From contig DASUHM010000044.1 in NCBI GenBank assembly GCA_036273515.1, forward strand, positions 98,816 through 162,815: DNA of 64,000 nucleotides. The letters run 5' to 3'. A model generated the notes under the pieces. That model did no database searches and was not told the origin of the DNA. It saw only the letters and a program-made list of their open reading frames with translations. Position numbers and translations under genes: made by a program. This DNA is from Gaiellales bacterium (GTDB taxonomy: Bacteria; Actinomycetota; Thermoleophilia; Gaiellales; JAICJC01). Position 1 is the stretch's first letter; each line of letters starts with the position of its first letter. Below are positions 1 to 10,709 of this stretch, one piece after another.

Positions 1-1331
1 ACACCCTGCCGCCGAGCGAGGAGGAGGGCTTCGGCATCGATGCGCTCTGGGCGTACTCGCGCCGGCTCCAGGAGGGCCTCGAGGACTGGCCGGACGGCCT
101 CCTACTGATCGGCGACCAGGTCTACGCGGACGAGGTGTCGCCCGCGACGCTCGAGTTCATCCGCGGCCGCCGCGACACGTCGGACCCTCCGGGAGAGGAG
201 ATCGCCGACTTCGAGGAGTACACCCGCCTCTACCGCGAGTCGTGGACCGAGCCCGACATCCGCTGGCTGCTCTCCACGGTGCCGAGCGTCATGATCTTCG
301 ACGACCACGACGTCATCGACGACTGGAACATCTCCTGGCAGTGGCTGCGCGACGCGCGCTCCGAGCCGTGGTGGGACGCCCGCATCACCGGCGCGTTCAT
401 GTCCTACTGGGTCTACCAGCACATCGGCAACCTGACCGCCGACGAGCTGGCGGAGGAGCCGATGTACCGGACGGCGATCGCGAAGGACGGCGACGTCGGC
501 GACGAGCTCGAGGCCTTCGCCCGCAAGGCCGACCGCGAGTCCGCGGCGACTCGCTGGGCCTCGCTGCGCGACTTCGGCCGGTCGCGCGTGCTCGTGGTCG
601 ACTCGCGCGCGGCCCGCGTCCTCGACGAGGAGCACCGGGAGATGGTCGACGACGCCGAGTGGGCCTGGATCGTCGAGCGCAGCCGCGGCGACCTCGACCA
701 CCTCCTGATCGTGAGCACCCTGCCCGTCTTCATGTCGCCGGGCGTGCACCATCTCGAGGCCTGGAACGAGGCCGTGTGCGACGGCGCCTGGGGGCGGTCC
801 GCCGCCGGCCTTGGCGAGCGTTTGCGGCGCGCGCTCGACCTCGAGCACTGGCCCGCCTTCCACCGGTCGTTCGCCCGCATGGTCGACCTGCTGCGCGACG
901 TCGCCACGGGCGGAGGCGGCGCCCGCCGCCCGCCGGCGTCGGTGAGCGTCATCGGCGGCGACGTGCACAACGCCTACGTCGCCGAGGTGTCGCTGGGGCG
1001 GCGCGACCCGGCCCGCAGCCGGGTGCACCAGATCGTCTGTTCGCCCTTCAGGAACCCCCTGTCGCCGGGCCAGCGGCGGATGGTGCAGCTGACGAAGACT
1101 GCGCCCGTTGTCGCCGTCCTGAAGGCGGCCGCGCATCTGGCCGGCGTGCGCATGCCGGCGGTGCGGTGGCGCTACGCCACCGGCCCCACCTTCGAGAACT
1201 CGATCGGCATCGTCGAGCTCGACGGCCGCCGGGCGGAGGTCACGATCTACCGTGCGGAGCCGGGCGATCCGGCCGACGCGCTCCAGCCGCTCCACTCGCA
1301 TCTGCTGTCGGACGGCCCCCGGGCCGGCTGA
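1..1331 (+). CDS. PhoD-like metallophosphatase (5' partial)
   Basis: The reading frame is open from base 3, so the gene enters from outside the window; the GTG at 135 is internal. The upstream part reads LLLIGDQVYADEVSP, followed by SVMIFDDHDVIDDWNIS and a later VSVIGGDVHNAYVAEV. These are the metal-binding D-Q-x-Y, D-D-H-D and G-D-x-H blocks of PhoD-type phosphodiesterases/alkaline phosphatases (PF09423). The family hydrolyses phosphomonoesters or phosphodiesters, usually outside the membrane; no signal peptide can be judged because the N-terminus is missing. Its 3' end overlaps the convergent PAP2 gene by about 90 bases. The family call is firm; the substrate is unknown. Confidence 0.88.
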   Translation, partial: TLPPSEEEGFGIDALWAYSRRLQEGLEDWPDGLLLIGDQVYADEVSPATLEFIRGRRDTSDPPGEEIADFEEYTRLYRESWTEPDIRWLLSTVPSVMIFDDHDVIDDWNISWQWLRDARSEPWWDARITGAFMSYWVYQHIGNLTADELAEEPMYRTAIAKDGDVGDELEAFARKADRESAATRWASLRDFGRSRVLVVDSRAARVLDEEHREMVDDAEWAWIVERSRGDLDHLLIVSTLPVFMSPGVHHLEAWNEAVCDGAWGRSAAGLGERLRRALDLEHWPAFHRSFARMVDLLRDVATGGGGARRPPASVSVIGGDVHNAYVAEVSLGRRDPARSRVHQIVCSPFRNPLSPGQRRMVQLTKTAPVVAVLKAAAHLAGVRMPAVRWRYATGPTFENSIGIVELDGRRAEVTIYRAEPGDPADALQPLHSHLLSDGPRAG

Positions 1332-2181
1332 CCGGCACGGGGTCCCGCAGGGCGGCCTGCTCGACGGGCGCGCCGAAGTCGAGCAGCCGGCCGCCGAAGG
1401 CGACCGCGCAGGCGGCGAACCAGGCCCAGCCGAGCGCCAGCCCGCCGACCACGTCGGACGTCCAGTGCAGGTCGAGCATCACCCGGCTGCACGCCACGGC
1501 GACGGCGATCCCGACCGCGGCCGCCGCCAGGGCGGCCCTGGCCGTGACGCCGCGGCGCCGGCCCGCCAGGAGCGCGACCGCCGCGAACAGGGAGGCCGCC
1601 GTCGACGAGTGGCCGCTCGGGAACGACGGGCCCAGGGTGGCGGCGACCGGGTCGATCGCCGGCCGCGCCCGGTCGATCGCCGTCTTGACGGCGTTCGTCG
1701 CCAGCGAGTCGCCGATCGTGACGACGGCCAGGAACACCGGGATCGCCCGGCTGGGCACGCGCACCCACTCGACGGCGCAGACGACCACCGCGATCACGAC
1801 CACGCCGCCCGTCGACGCAAGCGTCGAGACGTCCTCGAGCAGGCGATCCTGGAGCAAGCCGCCGTGCCGGTGCGCCCAGAGCGCCGCCGCGGAGTCGACG
1901 TCGGACAGCCCCTCGGCGTGGCGCACGGCGACGGCCAGGCCGGCGACGACGAGCCCGGCGACCACGATCACGGCGAGCGCGGCCGTGAGCGCGAGCCCGG
2001 TGACGACCTCCGCATCGAGGCGGTCGTCCACGAAGCGGCGCGCGCGGGTGTGCTCCTCGATGGCCCCGGCCGCCGCGGCCGCCGGCGCGCGCCCCCACGG
2101 CCTGCGAAACGCCGAGCGGAAGGCGGCGAATGCCAGCGCGGCCGCGGCCGCCGAGACCAGGATGAGGACTGCGATCAGCAT
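1240..2181 (-). CDS. PAP2-family membrane phosphatase
   Basis: 313 residues from the ATG at 2181, beginning with a hydrophobic helix. It carries the three phosphatidate-phosphatase motifs: K-x6-RP (KTAIDRARP), PSGH (PSFPSGHSS) and SR-x5-H-x3-D (SRVMLDLHWTSD), with about six membrane segments around them. PAP2 enzymes remove phosphate from lipid phosphates such as phosphatidate, PG-phosphate or undecaprenyl pyrophosphate. The C-terminal 25 or so residues are Arg/Pro-rich and overlap the end of the PhoD-like gene tail-to-tail. It is divergent from a second PAP2 gene 57 bases away, so the pair may share a promoter region. Confidence 0.85.
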   Translation of the reverse strand: MLIAVLILVSAAAAALAFAAFRSAFRRPWGRAPAAAAAGAIEEHTRARRFVDDRLDAEVVTGLALTAALAVIVVAGLVVAGLAVAVRHAEGLSDVDSAAALWAHRHGGLLQDRLLEDVSTLASTGGVVVIAVVVCAVEWVRVPSRAIPVFLAVVTIGDSLATNAVKTAIDRARPAIDPVAATLGPSFPSGHSSTAASLFAAVALLAGRRRGVTARAALAAAAVGIAVAVACSRVMLDLHWTSDVVGGLALGWAWFAACAVAFGGRLLDFGAPVEQAALRDPVPVSRPGGRPTADASGAAGARRPDRPAPHGRS

Positions 2182-2238
2182 GGACGCCCGCCCATGGCCG
2201 CGGTTTGCCCAGGGACCGATCTGGGAAAACGTCGGGTC

Positions 2239-3048
2239 ATGCAGCTCGGCGAAACAGCCCGCCGGCCCGCAGAGCATCGGCCGTCTCGGCAGGGCGACGG
2301 CGCACCGGCCACCGATGGCCCGCGCTTTCTCACCTCCCGCCGGCACGGCCCGTCCGCGCTCATCGGCGGGCGGTTCGCGGGCCGACCCGTGGTCGCGTTC
2401 ATCGTCGCCGCCCTTACCGGATTCGTGATCCTCGCGGCGCTCGCGATCCTCGTCGGCTGGGTGCTGCAGCACTACGTCCTTCACGACCACGGCATCGGCC
2501 ACGCCGACGAGCACGTGAACGTGTGGCTCTCCCATCACCGGACGGGCGCGCGCAACGACGCCTCGTTCTGGATGTCCGGCGTCGGCGACATCCCGGCGAT
2601 CCCCGTGATCGTCGCCCTGACGATGGCGGTCGCGGCCGTGCGCAGGCACTGGCGTGTGGCGGCCTTCATCCTCACCGCGATCGCCGTCGAGGCGGCCACG
2701 TATCGCGCCGCCACGCTCTCGATCCATCGCGTGCGGCCGCGCGTTCCCCGCCTCGACCACCTCCCGGTCGACGCCAGCTACTACTCCGGCCACACAGCCG
2801 CGTCAGTCGCCGTCTACTGCGGCGTCGCCCTCCTGATCACAAGCGCCGTGCACAGCCGCGCGGTGCGGGTCGTGGTCTGGCTGATCGCCATCGCGATCCC
2901 GCTTCTGGTCGCCCTGTCGCGCATGTATCGCGGCATGCACCATCCCACCGACGTCACCGCCGGCGCGATCTGGGGGATCGGGTCGATCCTCGTGGCGATC
3001 ACGGCCGCCCGGGCGGCCGCGGCGGCAGAGGAGCGGAGGCCGGCGTGA
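2239..3048 (+). CDS. PAP2-family phosphatase, first gene of a lipid-phosphate operon
   Basis: 269 residues from ATG 2239. After a polar leader of about 50 residues come membrane helices. The catalytic region has HRVRPRVPRLD in place of the usual first motif, YYSGHTAAS for the PSGH box and SRMYRGMHHPTDV for the last box, so the catalytic His, Arg and Asp are kept. The stop overlaps the GTG of the downstream lipid-kinase-like gene, indicating translational coupling. A phosphatase followed by a diacylglycerol-kinase-like enzyme suggests a lipid phosphate cycle (inference). Confidence 0.83.
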   Translation: MQLGETARRPAEHRPSRQGDGAPATDGPRFLTSRRHGPSALIGGRFAGRPVVAFIVAALTGFVILAALAILVGWVLQHYVLHDHGIGHADEHVNVWLSHHRTGARNDASFWMSGVGDIPAIPVIVALTMAVAAVRRHWRVAAFILTAIAVEAATYRAATLSIHRVRPRVPRLDHLPVDASYYSGHTAASVAVYCGVALLITSAVHSRAVRVVVWLIAIAIPLLVALSRMYRGMHHPTDVTAGAIWGIGSILVAITAARAAAAAEERRPA

Positions 3049-3944
3049 GCACGATCGCCGTCATCGCCCACGGCCGCAAGCGCACGGCCGACCTGCCCAA
3101 GCTGCGCCGCGCGCTCGAGCGCCGGGGCGTGCTCGACCCGCTCTGGGCCGAGGTGCCGAAGAGCAAGCGCGCCCCGAAGCAGCTGCGCAAGCTGCTCGAG
3201 CGCGGCGCCGATCACGTCTTCGTCTGGGGCGGCGACGGGATGGCCCAGCGCTGCATCGACACGCTGGCCGGCAGCGACGCGACCCTCGCGATCGTGCCGG
3301 CCGGGACGTCGAACCTGCTCGCCTCGAACCTCGGCATCCCCAAGAGCGTCACGAAGGCGGTCGACGTCGGGCTCACGGGCCGGCGGCGGAAGATCGACGT
3401 CGCGTCGCTGAACGGCGAGCGCTTCGCGGTCATGGCCGGCGCCGGGTTCGACGCCGAGATGATCGACGGCGCGGACGGCGCGATGAAGCGCCGCCTGGGC
3501 CGCGCGGCCTACCTGTGGACGGGCGCGAAGAGCCTGCGCGCGCGGCCGTTCGAAGCCCGGATCCAGGTCGACGGGACGCAGTGGTACAGGGGCCCGGCGA
3601 GCTGCATCCTGGCCGGGAACATGGGCTCGCTCTTCGGCGGCGTCGAGGTGTTCACCGACGCGGAGCCGGACGACGGCCTGCTCGACCTGGCCGTGATCAC
3701 CGCCGAGGGCCTCGCCCAGTGGGCGGGGACGGTCGGGCGCACGATCGCCGGCCACCCGGAGCGGTCGCCCAGCTTCCGCGTCACCCGGGGCCGGAAGGTG
3801 AAGGTGAAGCTCGACCGCAAGGTCCTCTACGAGCTCGACGGCGGCGCGCGCGACAAGGCGAAGCGCTACCGGCTCGCCGTCGAGCCCGGCGCGATCACGG
3901 TGTGCGTGCCGGCCGCGACCAGAAACGGAGACGGAACGACATGA
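3045..3944 (+). CDS. diacylglycerol kinase catalytic-domain protein (YegS/DgkB-like)
   Basis: 299 residues, GTG start overlapping the previous stop as GTGA. Residues about 60-75 hold the nucleotide-binding loop VFVWGGDGMAQRCID, followed by IVPAGTSNLLASNLGIP, the conserved G-G-D-G and G-T-x-N signatures of the DAGK/sphingosine-kinase/NAD-kinase fold. The C-terminal half ends in the usual beta-sandwich (FGGVEVFTDAEPDDG, then VLYELDGG). The enzyme should phosphorylate diacylglycerol or a related lipid with ATP at the cytoplasmic membrane face. It is coupled on both sides, to PAP2 upstream and DUF1206 downstream. The lipid substrate cannot be read from sequence. Confidence 0.85.
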   Translation: MSTIAVIAHGRKRTADLPKLRRALERRGVLDPLWAEVPKSKRAPKQLRKLLERGADHVFVWGGDGMAQRCIDTLAGSDATLAIVPAGTSNLLASNLGIPKSVTKAVDVGLTGRRRKIDVASLNGERFAVMAGAGFDAEMIDGADGAMKRRLGRAAYLWTGAKSLRARPFEARIQVDGTQWYRGPASCILAGNMGSLFGGVEVFTDAEPDDGLLDLAVITAEGLAQWAGTVGRTIAGHPERSPSFRVTRGRKVKVKLDRKVLYELDGGARDKAKRYRLAVEPGAITVCVPAATRNGDGTT

Positions 3945-4771
3945 GCAGCAGGATCGAGATGCAGGCCCGCGCGGCGGGCCAGAATCCCACCCAGAGCACG
4001 GCGTTCGAGCTGCTGACGCGGATCGGCTTCATCGCCCGCGGCGTGATCTACATCATCATCGGCTGGCTCGCGATCGAGGTCGCGACCCACACGACGTCGG
4101 GCGCCTCCGCCAACCAGAAGGGCGCGCTCGAGACCATCCAGAAGCAGCCGCTCGGCCACTGGCTCCTGGTCGTCGTGGCCATCGGCCTCGGCGCGTACGC
4201 GATCTGGCGGTTCGTCCAGGCCTACGCCGGCCACGGCCCCGAGGGCGGCGGCGATGCGTCGAACTTCGGCCGGATCTCGGCGGCGGCGAGCGGCTGCGCG
4301 TATGCCGCCATGTGCGCGCTCGCCGTGTCGATCCTGCTGGGCTCCTCGAGCCAGAGCTCGAACCCGCACAAGTCGGCCGCCGGCGTGCTCGGCTGGCCGG
4401 GCGGACAGTGGATCGTCGGCATCGCCGGCCTCATCTTCGTCGGCGTGGCCCTCTTCCAGGGCTACAAGGCCGTGACGCTGAAGTTCCTCGAAGAGGACAA
4501 GACCGAGCAGATGGGCCGGACCACCGAGCGCTGGATCACGATCATGGGCGTCGTCGGCCACCTGGCCCGCATGGTCGCCTTCGGCCTGATCGGCATCTTC
4601 ATCGTCAAGGCCGCCGTCGACTACTCGCCGCAGAGCGCCGTCGGCCTGGACGGGGCGCTCGAGCGGCTCGCCCGCCAGTCCTACGGCACGTTCCTGCTCG
4701 CGGTCGTGGCCGCGGGGCTGATCGCGTTCGGCATCTACTCGATCGCCGAGGCGCGGTATCGACGCATCTAG
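3941..4771 (+). CDS. DUF1206 integral membrane protein
   Basis: 276 residues with an ATG inside the preceding stop (ATGA). About six hydrophobic helices fall into three repeated two-helix units, each with an R-x-G-x-x-A/x-R-G-type start (LLTRIGFIARGVIYIIIG, then FGRISAAASGCAYAAM, then VVGHLARMVAFGLIGIF). This is the DUF1206 architecture common in actinobacteria. Function is unknown; the coupled lipid kinase and phosphatase suggest a membrane-lipid role, which is inference only. Confidence 0.85.
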   Translation: MSSRIEMQARAAGQNPTQSTAFELLTRIGFIARGVIYIIIGWLAIEVATHTTSGASANQKGALETIQKQPLGHWLLVVVAIGLGAYAIWRFVQAYAGHGPEGGGDASNFGRISAAASGCAYAAMCALAVSILLGSSSQSSNPHKSAAGVLGWPGGQWIVGIAGLIFVGVALFQGYKAVTLKFLEEDKTEQMGRTTERWITIMGVVGHLARMVAFGLIGIFIVKAAVDYSPQSAVGLDGALERLARQSYGTFLLAVVAAGLIAFGIYSIAEARYRRI

Positions 4772-4779
4772 CTGTCTCC

Positions 4780-5928
4780 CTACGGCGTGAACTCGGCGTA
4801 GCGCTGCTGGGAGCGGCCGCCGATCGTGGTGAAGTCGCCGCCGGCGAAGAGGTTGCCGGTGGCGGAATCGCCGGTGAGGGCGAAGACGCCGAGCGAGCTG
4901 TTCGCCCCGGGGTCCCAGGGCAGGAGCGCGCCGCTCGACTCGTCGACCGCGAGCAGCTTCGGCCGCGACGTCGGATGCTGGCAGGTGTGCGCGCCGGCGA
5001 CCGGGCCGCAGTAGGTGCCGAAGTGGCCGCCCACGTAGACCACGCCGCCGAGGGCCGCGATCGCCTGCACGTTCCCGTTGGTGCCGCCGATCCACTGCCG
5101 CCCGCCCGTGGCCGGGTCGAGGCTCGCGAAGTTCCCGCCGTTGCCGGCCCCGGCGACGAAGACGCCGTTCGGGTCGGCGTCGAGGTCGATGACGGAGTAG
5201 GGCTCGTGCGTCGCCCAGGCGAGCGGCGTGCCCGACGCCGGGTCGAGCGCTGCGATGTGGCTCTGCGACGTGCCGTTGACGTGGGTGAAGTCGCCGCCCA
5301 CGATCACCTTCGAGCCGTTGGCGGTCACGGCGAGCGCCTTCACGAGCGCGTCGGCGGACGGCGCCCAGGAGTTCAGCGAGCCGGTCGACGTGTCGAACGC
5401 CGCCAGGCGCGTCCGTGCGGCGCCGGCGATCGTGGTGAAGTCCCCGCCCACGTAGAGCACGCCGCCGATCTGGCCCATGTCCAGCACCTGGTTCGAGGCG
5501 CCCGGGTTCCACGACTGCACGGCGCCCGTCGACCCCGCGTCGACCGCCGCCAGGTTGTGCCGGCCGGTCCCGCCCACGGTCGAGAACGACCCGCCCAGAT
5601 AGGCGGTCGAGCCGACGATCTCGATCGCCCGGACGTTGCCCGAGGCGTTCGGGTTCCACTGCAGGAGCGCGCCCGTCGCCTCGTCGAACGCGGCGACGTG
5701 GTTTCGCGGCGTCGACGACCCGCCTCCCGCCGGCACCACGCTCGTGAACGAGCCGCCGATGTACACCGTCCCGTTGGCGACCGTGATCACCGAGACCCGC
5801 CCGTTCGCCTGATAGGTCGGGATCGGCGAGGTGCCGACCACGGCTCCCAGGGCCGACCCGGTGAAGGCCGCCCCCAGGATGCCCACGACCACGCCCACGC
5901 CAAGCACCTGCCTCACGCTGCGCCGCAT
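4780..5928 (-). CDS. secreted beta-propeller-type repeat protein
   Basis: 382 residues. An N-terminal Sec signal (MRRSVRQVLGVGVVVGILGAAF followed by small residues) is followed by seven or so repeats of the form VYVGGDFTTIxGxxRxxLAAFD, with tryptophan-rich linkers such as LLQWNPNASG. These resemble the delta-60/DUF5122-like propeller repeats of secreted actinobacterial proteins. It is a paralogue of the N-terminal half of the 894-residue protein at 42079. A clear promoter (5961-5988) and a purine-rich ribosome site (AGGGGAGCAGGGAG) precede the ATG. No enzymatic motif was seen; an extracellular binding or structural role is likely. Confidence 0.8.
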   Translation of the reverse strand: MRRSVRQVLGVGVVVGILGAAFTGSALGAVVGTSPIPTYQANGRVSVITVANGTVYIGGSFTSVVPAGGGSSTPRNHVAAFDEATGALLQWNPNASGNVRAIEIVGSTAYLGGSFSTVGGTGRHNLAAVDAGSTGAVQSWNPGASNQVLDMGQIGGVLYVGGDFTTIAGAARTRLAAFDTSTGSLNSWAPSADALVKALAVTANGSKVIVGGDFTHVNGTSQSHIAALDPASGTPLAWATHEPYSVIDLDADPNGVFVAGAGNGGNFASLDPATGGRQWIGGTNGNVQAIAALGGVVYVGGHFGTYCGPVAGAHTCQHPTSRPKLLAVDESSGALLPWDPGANSSLGVFALTGDSATGNLFAGGDFTTIGGRSQQRYAEFTP

Positions 5929-5960
5929 CTCCCTGCTCCCCTGACTGGACGCCAGATCCG

Positions 5961-5988
5961 GCTATACGCTACCGCCGGAACGTGTCAA
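5961..5988 (-). promoter_or_regulatory. sigma70-type promoter of the secreted propeller gene
   Basis: On the minus strand TTGACA (5988-5983) and TATAGC (5966-5961) are separated by 16 bases. The hexamers sit about 35 bases upstream of the ATG at 5928. The match to the housekeeping consensus is unusually good for this GC-rich window. Confidence 0.6.
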
Positions 5989-6026
5989 GTCAAGGGGTGC
6001 GTGACAACGGACACGGAAGCGCGCCG

Positions 6027-7850
<1,824 letters not shown>

Positions 7851-7873
7851 GTCGCCGCGCAGGGTAGCGACGG

Positions 7874-8389
7874 CTAATCCGGGCGGAGCGAGAGCGCGTA
7901 GCGCGCCTCGCGGCAGGGCTCGCCGCGGAAGATCGTCTCCTCCTCGGCCTCGAGCGCCATCCCCAGCCGCTCGAGCAGGCGGGCGCTGGCGGCGTTGCGG
8001 ACGTCCGTGATGCCGATCAGGCGGCGCACCTGTGTGTGCTCGCGCAGCATGCCGATGAGCGCGCCGGCGGCCTCGGCGGCCAGACCCCGTCCCTGCGCGT
8101 ACGGCGCCAGCGTGATGCCGAGCTCGGCCTCGTCGCCCGCCGCCGAGACGTGCAGGCCGATGTCGCCGAGCAGCCCGTCGTCGAAGGCGTCGGCGATCGC
8201 GATCTGCACCCAGTCGCCCGGCGTCGGGCACGGCGCGGCCGCCATCCTCGCGATCATCGCCGCGGCGGCCGCGTCGCTCATCGGCTCCCAGCCCTGGTAG
8301 CGGCCCACCTCGGGGTCGTTGCGGTAGGCCTGGAGGGCCGTCAGGTCGGCGGCGCGAAGGCGCCGCAGCGTCACCCGCTCGGCCCGCAC
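7874..8389 (-). CDS. GNAT-family N-acetyltransferase (RimJ/RimL type)
   Basis: 171 residues from a GTG at 8389, 29 bases after the LigD-type gene. The N-terminus [15 protein letters not shown], the acetyl-CoA loop [19 protein letters not shown] and the late block [22 protein letters not shown] are typical of RimJ/RimL-like acetyltransferases (Acetyltransf_3). The acceptor is unknown: ribosomal protein N-terminus, amino acid or antibiotic are all possible. It lies just downstream of ligD on the same strand and may be co-transcribed. Confidence 0.85.
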   Translation of the reverse strand: MRAERVTLRRLRAADLTALQAYRNDPEVGRYQGWEPMSDAAAAAMIARMAAAPCPTPGDWVQIAIADAFDDGLLGDIGLHVSAAGDEAELGITLAPYAQGRGLAAEAAGALIGMLREHTQVRRLIGITDVRNAASARLLERLGMALEAEEETIFRGEPCREARYALSLRPD

Positions 8390-8418
8390 GGGCAGCGGGT
8401 CGGATACGGGTGGCCCGT

Positions 8419-9429
8419 TCAGGTCTTGCGCGCCCGGCTGGGCGCGACCCGGGCGGGCTCGTTGGGCATCTTCGGGTAGACCGGCGGCCAGGGGGCGTCC
8501 TGCAGGCCGGCCGCCATGTCGCGCTCGTGCCACTCGAGCAGCGGCTCGAGCGGCTGCGGCGCGGCCGACATCGGCTCCCACGGATCGCCTGAGGAGGCCA
8601 CCCGGGCGGGCACGTTCGCGAGGGTGAGCTCCTCGGGCGCGATCGCCTCGAGCTCGTCCCACCGGAACGGGGTCGAGACCTGGCCGCCGACGCGCGGGCG
8701 CACGCTCCACGCCCCGAGCACGGTCTTGTGCGGCGCGTTCTGGTTGAAGTCGCAGAAGACGCGCGTGCCCCGCTCCTCCTTCCACCACGCCGCGGTGATC
8801 AGGTCGGGCCGGCGCCGCTCCAGCTCCCGAGCCAGGGCGACGGCGGCGGAGCGGACGGCGAAGGCGTCGAAGCGCGGCTCGAGCCGGACGTAGATGTGGA
8901 TGCCGTTGCGGCCGGTGGTCTTCGGCCCGCCCACGAGGCCCAGGTCGTCGAGCAGCCGCTTCGTCTCGGCGGCCGCCTCGCGCACCATGTCGAAGGTGAC
9001 GCCGGGCGACGGGTCGAGGTCGATGCGCAGCTCGTCGGCGTGCTCGGGGTCGTCGGCGTGGTACGGCCACACGTGGAAGCCGAGGCACCCGAGGTTCACC
9101 GCCCAGGCGAGGTGCGCGACGTCGGCGACGACGAGCGCCCGCGACGGCGTGCCGTTCGGCGTCTGCACCGTCGTCGTCTCGAGCCATTCCGGGGCGTTGG
9201 CGGGCACGCGCTTCTGGAAGAACGACGTCCCGCCCGCGCCGTTGGGGTAGCGCTCCATCAGCACGGGCCGGCCGCCCAGCGCCCGCATCACCTCGGCCTC
9301 GACGGCGACGTAGTAGCGGATCAGGTCGAGCTTCGTCTCCCCGCGCTCGGAGAAGAAGACCTTGTCCGGACTGGACACCGCGACCGTGCGGCCGGCGGCG
9401 TCGAGCTCGATTGGCGTGGGCTCGGGCAT
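8419..9429 (-). CDS. ligD: LigD-type DNA polymerase/primase domain protein
   Basis: 336 residues, a stand-alone polymerase (AEP primase) domain. Visible signatures are SSPDKVFFSERGETKLDLIRY near the N-terminus, LMERYPNGAGG, the catalytic DELRIDLDPSPG carrying the metal-binding aspartates, and TTGRNGIHIYVRLEP. In non-homologous end joining this domain fills and extends ends in complex with Ku and a ligase. Neither Ku nor an ATP-dependent ligase domain is in the window, so it is either a split LigD component or a separate PolD paralogue. The usual HVWPS/T motif reads HVWPYHADDPEH here. Confidence 0.92.
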   Translation of the reverse strand: MPEPTPIELDAAGRTVAVSSPDKVFFSERGETKLDLIRYYVAVEAEVMRALGGRPVLMERYPNGAGGTSFFQKRVPANAPEWLETTTVQTPNGTPSRALVVADVAHLAWAVNLGCLGFHVWPYHADDPEHADELRIDLDPSPGVTFDMVREAAAETKRLLDDLGLVGGPKTTGRNGIHIYVRLEPRFDAFAVRSAAVALARELERRRPDLITAAWWKEERGTRVFCDFNQNAPHKTVLGAWSVRPRVGGQVSTPFRWDELEAIAPEELTLANVPARVASSGDPWEPMSAAPQPLEPLLEWHERDMAAGLQDAPWPPVYPKMPNEPARVAPSRARKT

Positions 9430-9482
9430 CGGGCGTCGCCCTCGATCATAGGCGGCCCCGCCCGATCTGCGAGGCTATGCGC

Positions 9483-10709
9483 ATGGCCGATCTCGACCGG
9501 ACGGTTCGCCGGAACACGCTGATCCTCGCGAGCGTCACGGCCGTGAACTCGGTCGTGCTCCAGCTGGCCTCGGCGGTCTCCTCGATCACCTTCGTGCTCG
9601 TCACCGGCGAGCGCGGGCTGCTCGGCCTCGGCCCCGCCATCTTCCTGACGTCGTCTGGCCTCACGGCCGTCGTCGCCGGCCGGACGATGGACCGGCGCGG
9701 GCGCCGCCCCGTGCTCGCGGCGGGGTTCGTCGCGCTGGCGGCCGGATGCTCGCTGACGGCGCTCGCGACGCACACGTCGTCGGTGCCGCTGCTCCTGCTC
9801 GGCTTCGTCCTGATCGGCATGGGCCAGGCCACGTCGCTCCTGATCCGGGCGGCGGCCGGCGACATGTACGTCGCCGCGCGGCGCGCGCGCGGGATCTCCT
9901 ACGTGCTCTCGGGCGCCGTCATCGGCGCGGTGCTGGGGCCGGCGGTCTTCAGCCCGATGTTCGCCGACCGCAAGCTCGACGCGGCAGAGCTGACGGTGCC
10001 CTGGCTGTCGGCCGCCGGGATCGCGCTGATCGCGCTCACGATCGTCATGCTGGTGCGCCCGGACACGCGGGTGATCGGGCAGATGCTCTCCGACCGGGCC
10101 GGCGACGGCCCGCCGCCGGCCGCCGCGCCGCTGGCCGAGATCGTGCGCCGTCCCGGCGTCATCCCGGCCATGATCGCCAGCCTGGCCAGCTTCGGCGTCA
10201 TGGTCTCGGTGATGAACCTGGCCGGCTACGTCGTGGTCGAGGTGCACCACCACTCGCAGGACTCCGTGTTCCCGATCATCGGCGCCCACGTGCTCGGCAT
10301 GTACGCGCTCGTGCTCGTGGTCGGCGCGCTGATCGACCGCATCGGCCGCACGCCCGCCCTGAGCATCGGCCTGATCGTGATGGGCGCCTCGACGCTCGGC
10401 CTCCAGTGGGTCGGGACCGTGCCGATGACGGCGCTCCTCCTGTTCGGTCTCGGCATCGGCTGGAACATCTCGTTCGTCGCCGCGACCGCGCAGATGGCCG
10501 ACTGCACGGCACCCGAAGAGCGCGGCAAGCTGCTCGGGTTCAACGACCTCGTCGCCGCCCTGCTGGGCGCGAGCCTGGCCCTGATCGGCGGCTACGGCCT
10601 CGAGTCCGCCGGCGTCGGCGCGCTGGCCGTGGGCGCGACCATCATCGTGATCGCGCCGGTCGCCTGGATCCTCTGGCGGGTGCCGCAGCCGGCCGCCGCA
10701 GACGCTTAG
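9483..10709 (+). CDS. MFS transporter
   Basis: 408 residues with about 12 hydrophobic segments and the MFS loop-2 motif GRTMDRRGRRPVLAAGF near residues 60-76. A GAGG ribosome site eight bases upstream favours the ATG at 9483 over the one at 9477. A second-half loop IDRIGRTPALSIGL repeats the motif. It is a drug/metabolite-efflux-type permease; the substrate cannot be assigned. Convergent with the aminotransferase, sharing four bases at the stops. Confidence 0.85.
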   Translation: MADLDRTVRRNTLILASVTAVNSVVLQLASAVSSITFVLVTGERGLLGLGPAIFLTSSGLTAVVAGRTMDRRGRRPVLAAGFVALAAGCSLTALATHTSSVPLLLLGFVLIGMGQATSLLIRAAAGDMYVAARRARGISYVLSGAVIGAVLGPAVFSPMFADRKLDAAELTVPWLSAAGIALIALTIVMLVRPDTRVIGQMLSDRAGDGPPPAAAPLAEIVRRPGVIPAMIASLASFGVMVSVMNLAGYVVVEVHHHSQDSVFPIIGAHVLGMYALVLVVGALIDRIGRTPALSIGLIVMGASTLGLQWVGTVPMTALLLFGLGIGWNISFVAATAQMADCTAPEERGKLLGFNDLVAALLGASLALIGGYGLESAGVGALAVGATIIVIAPVAWILWRVPQPAAADA

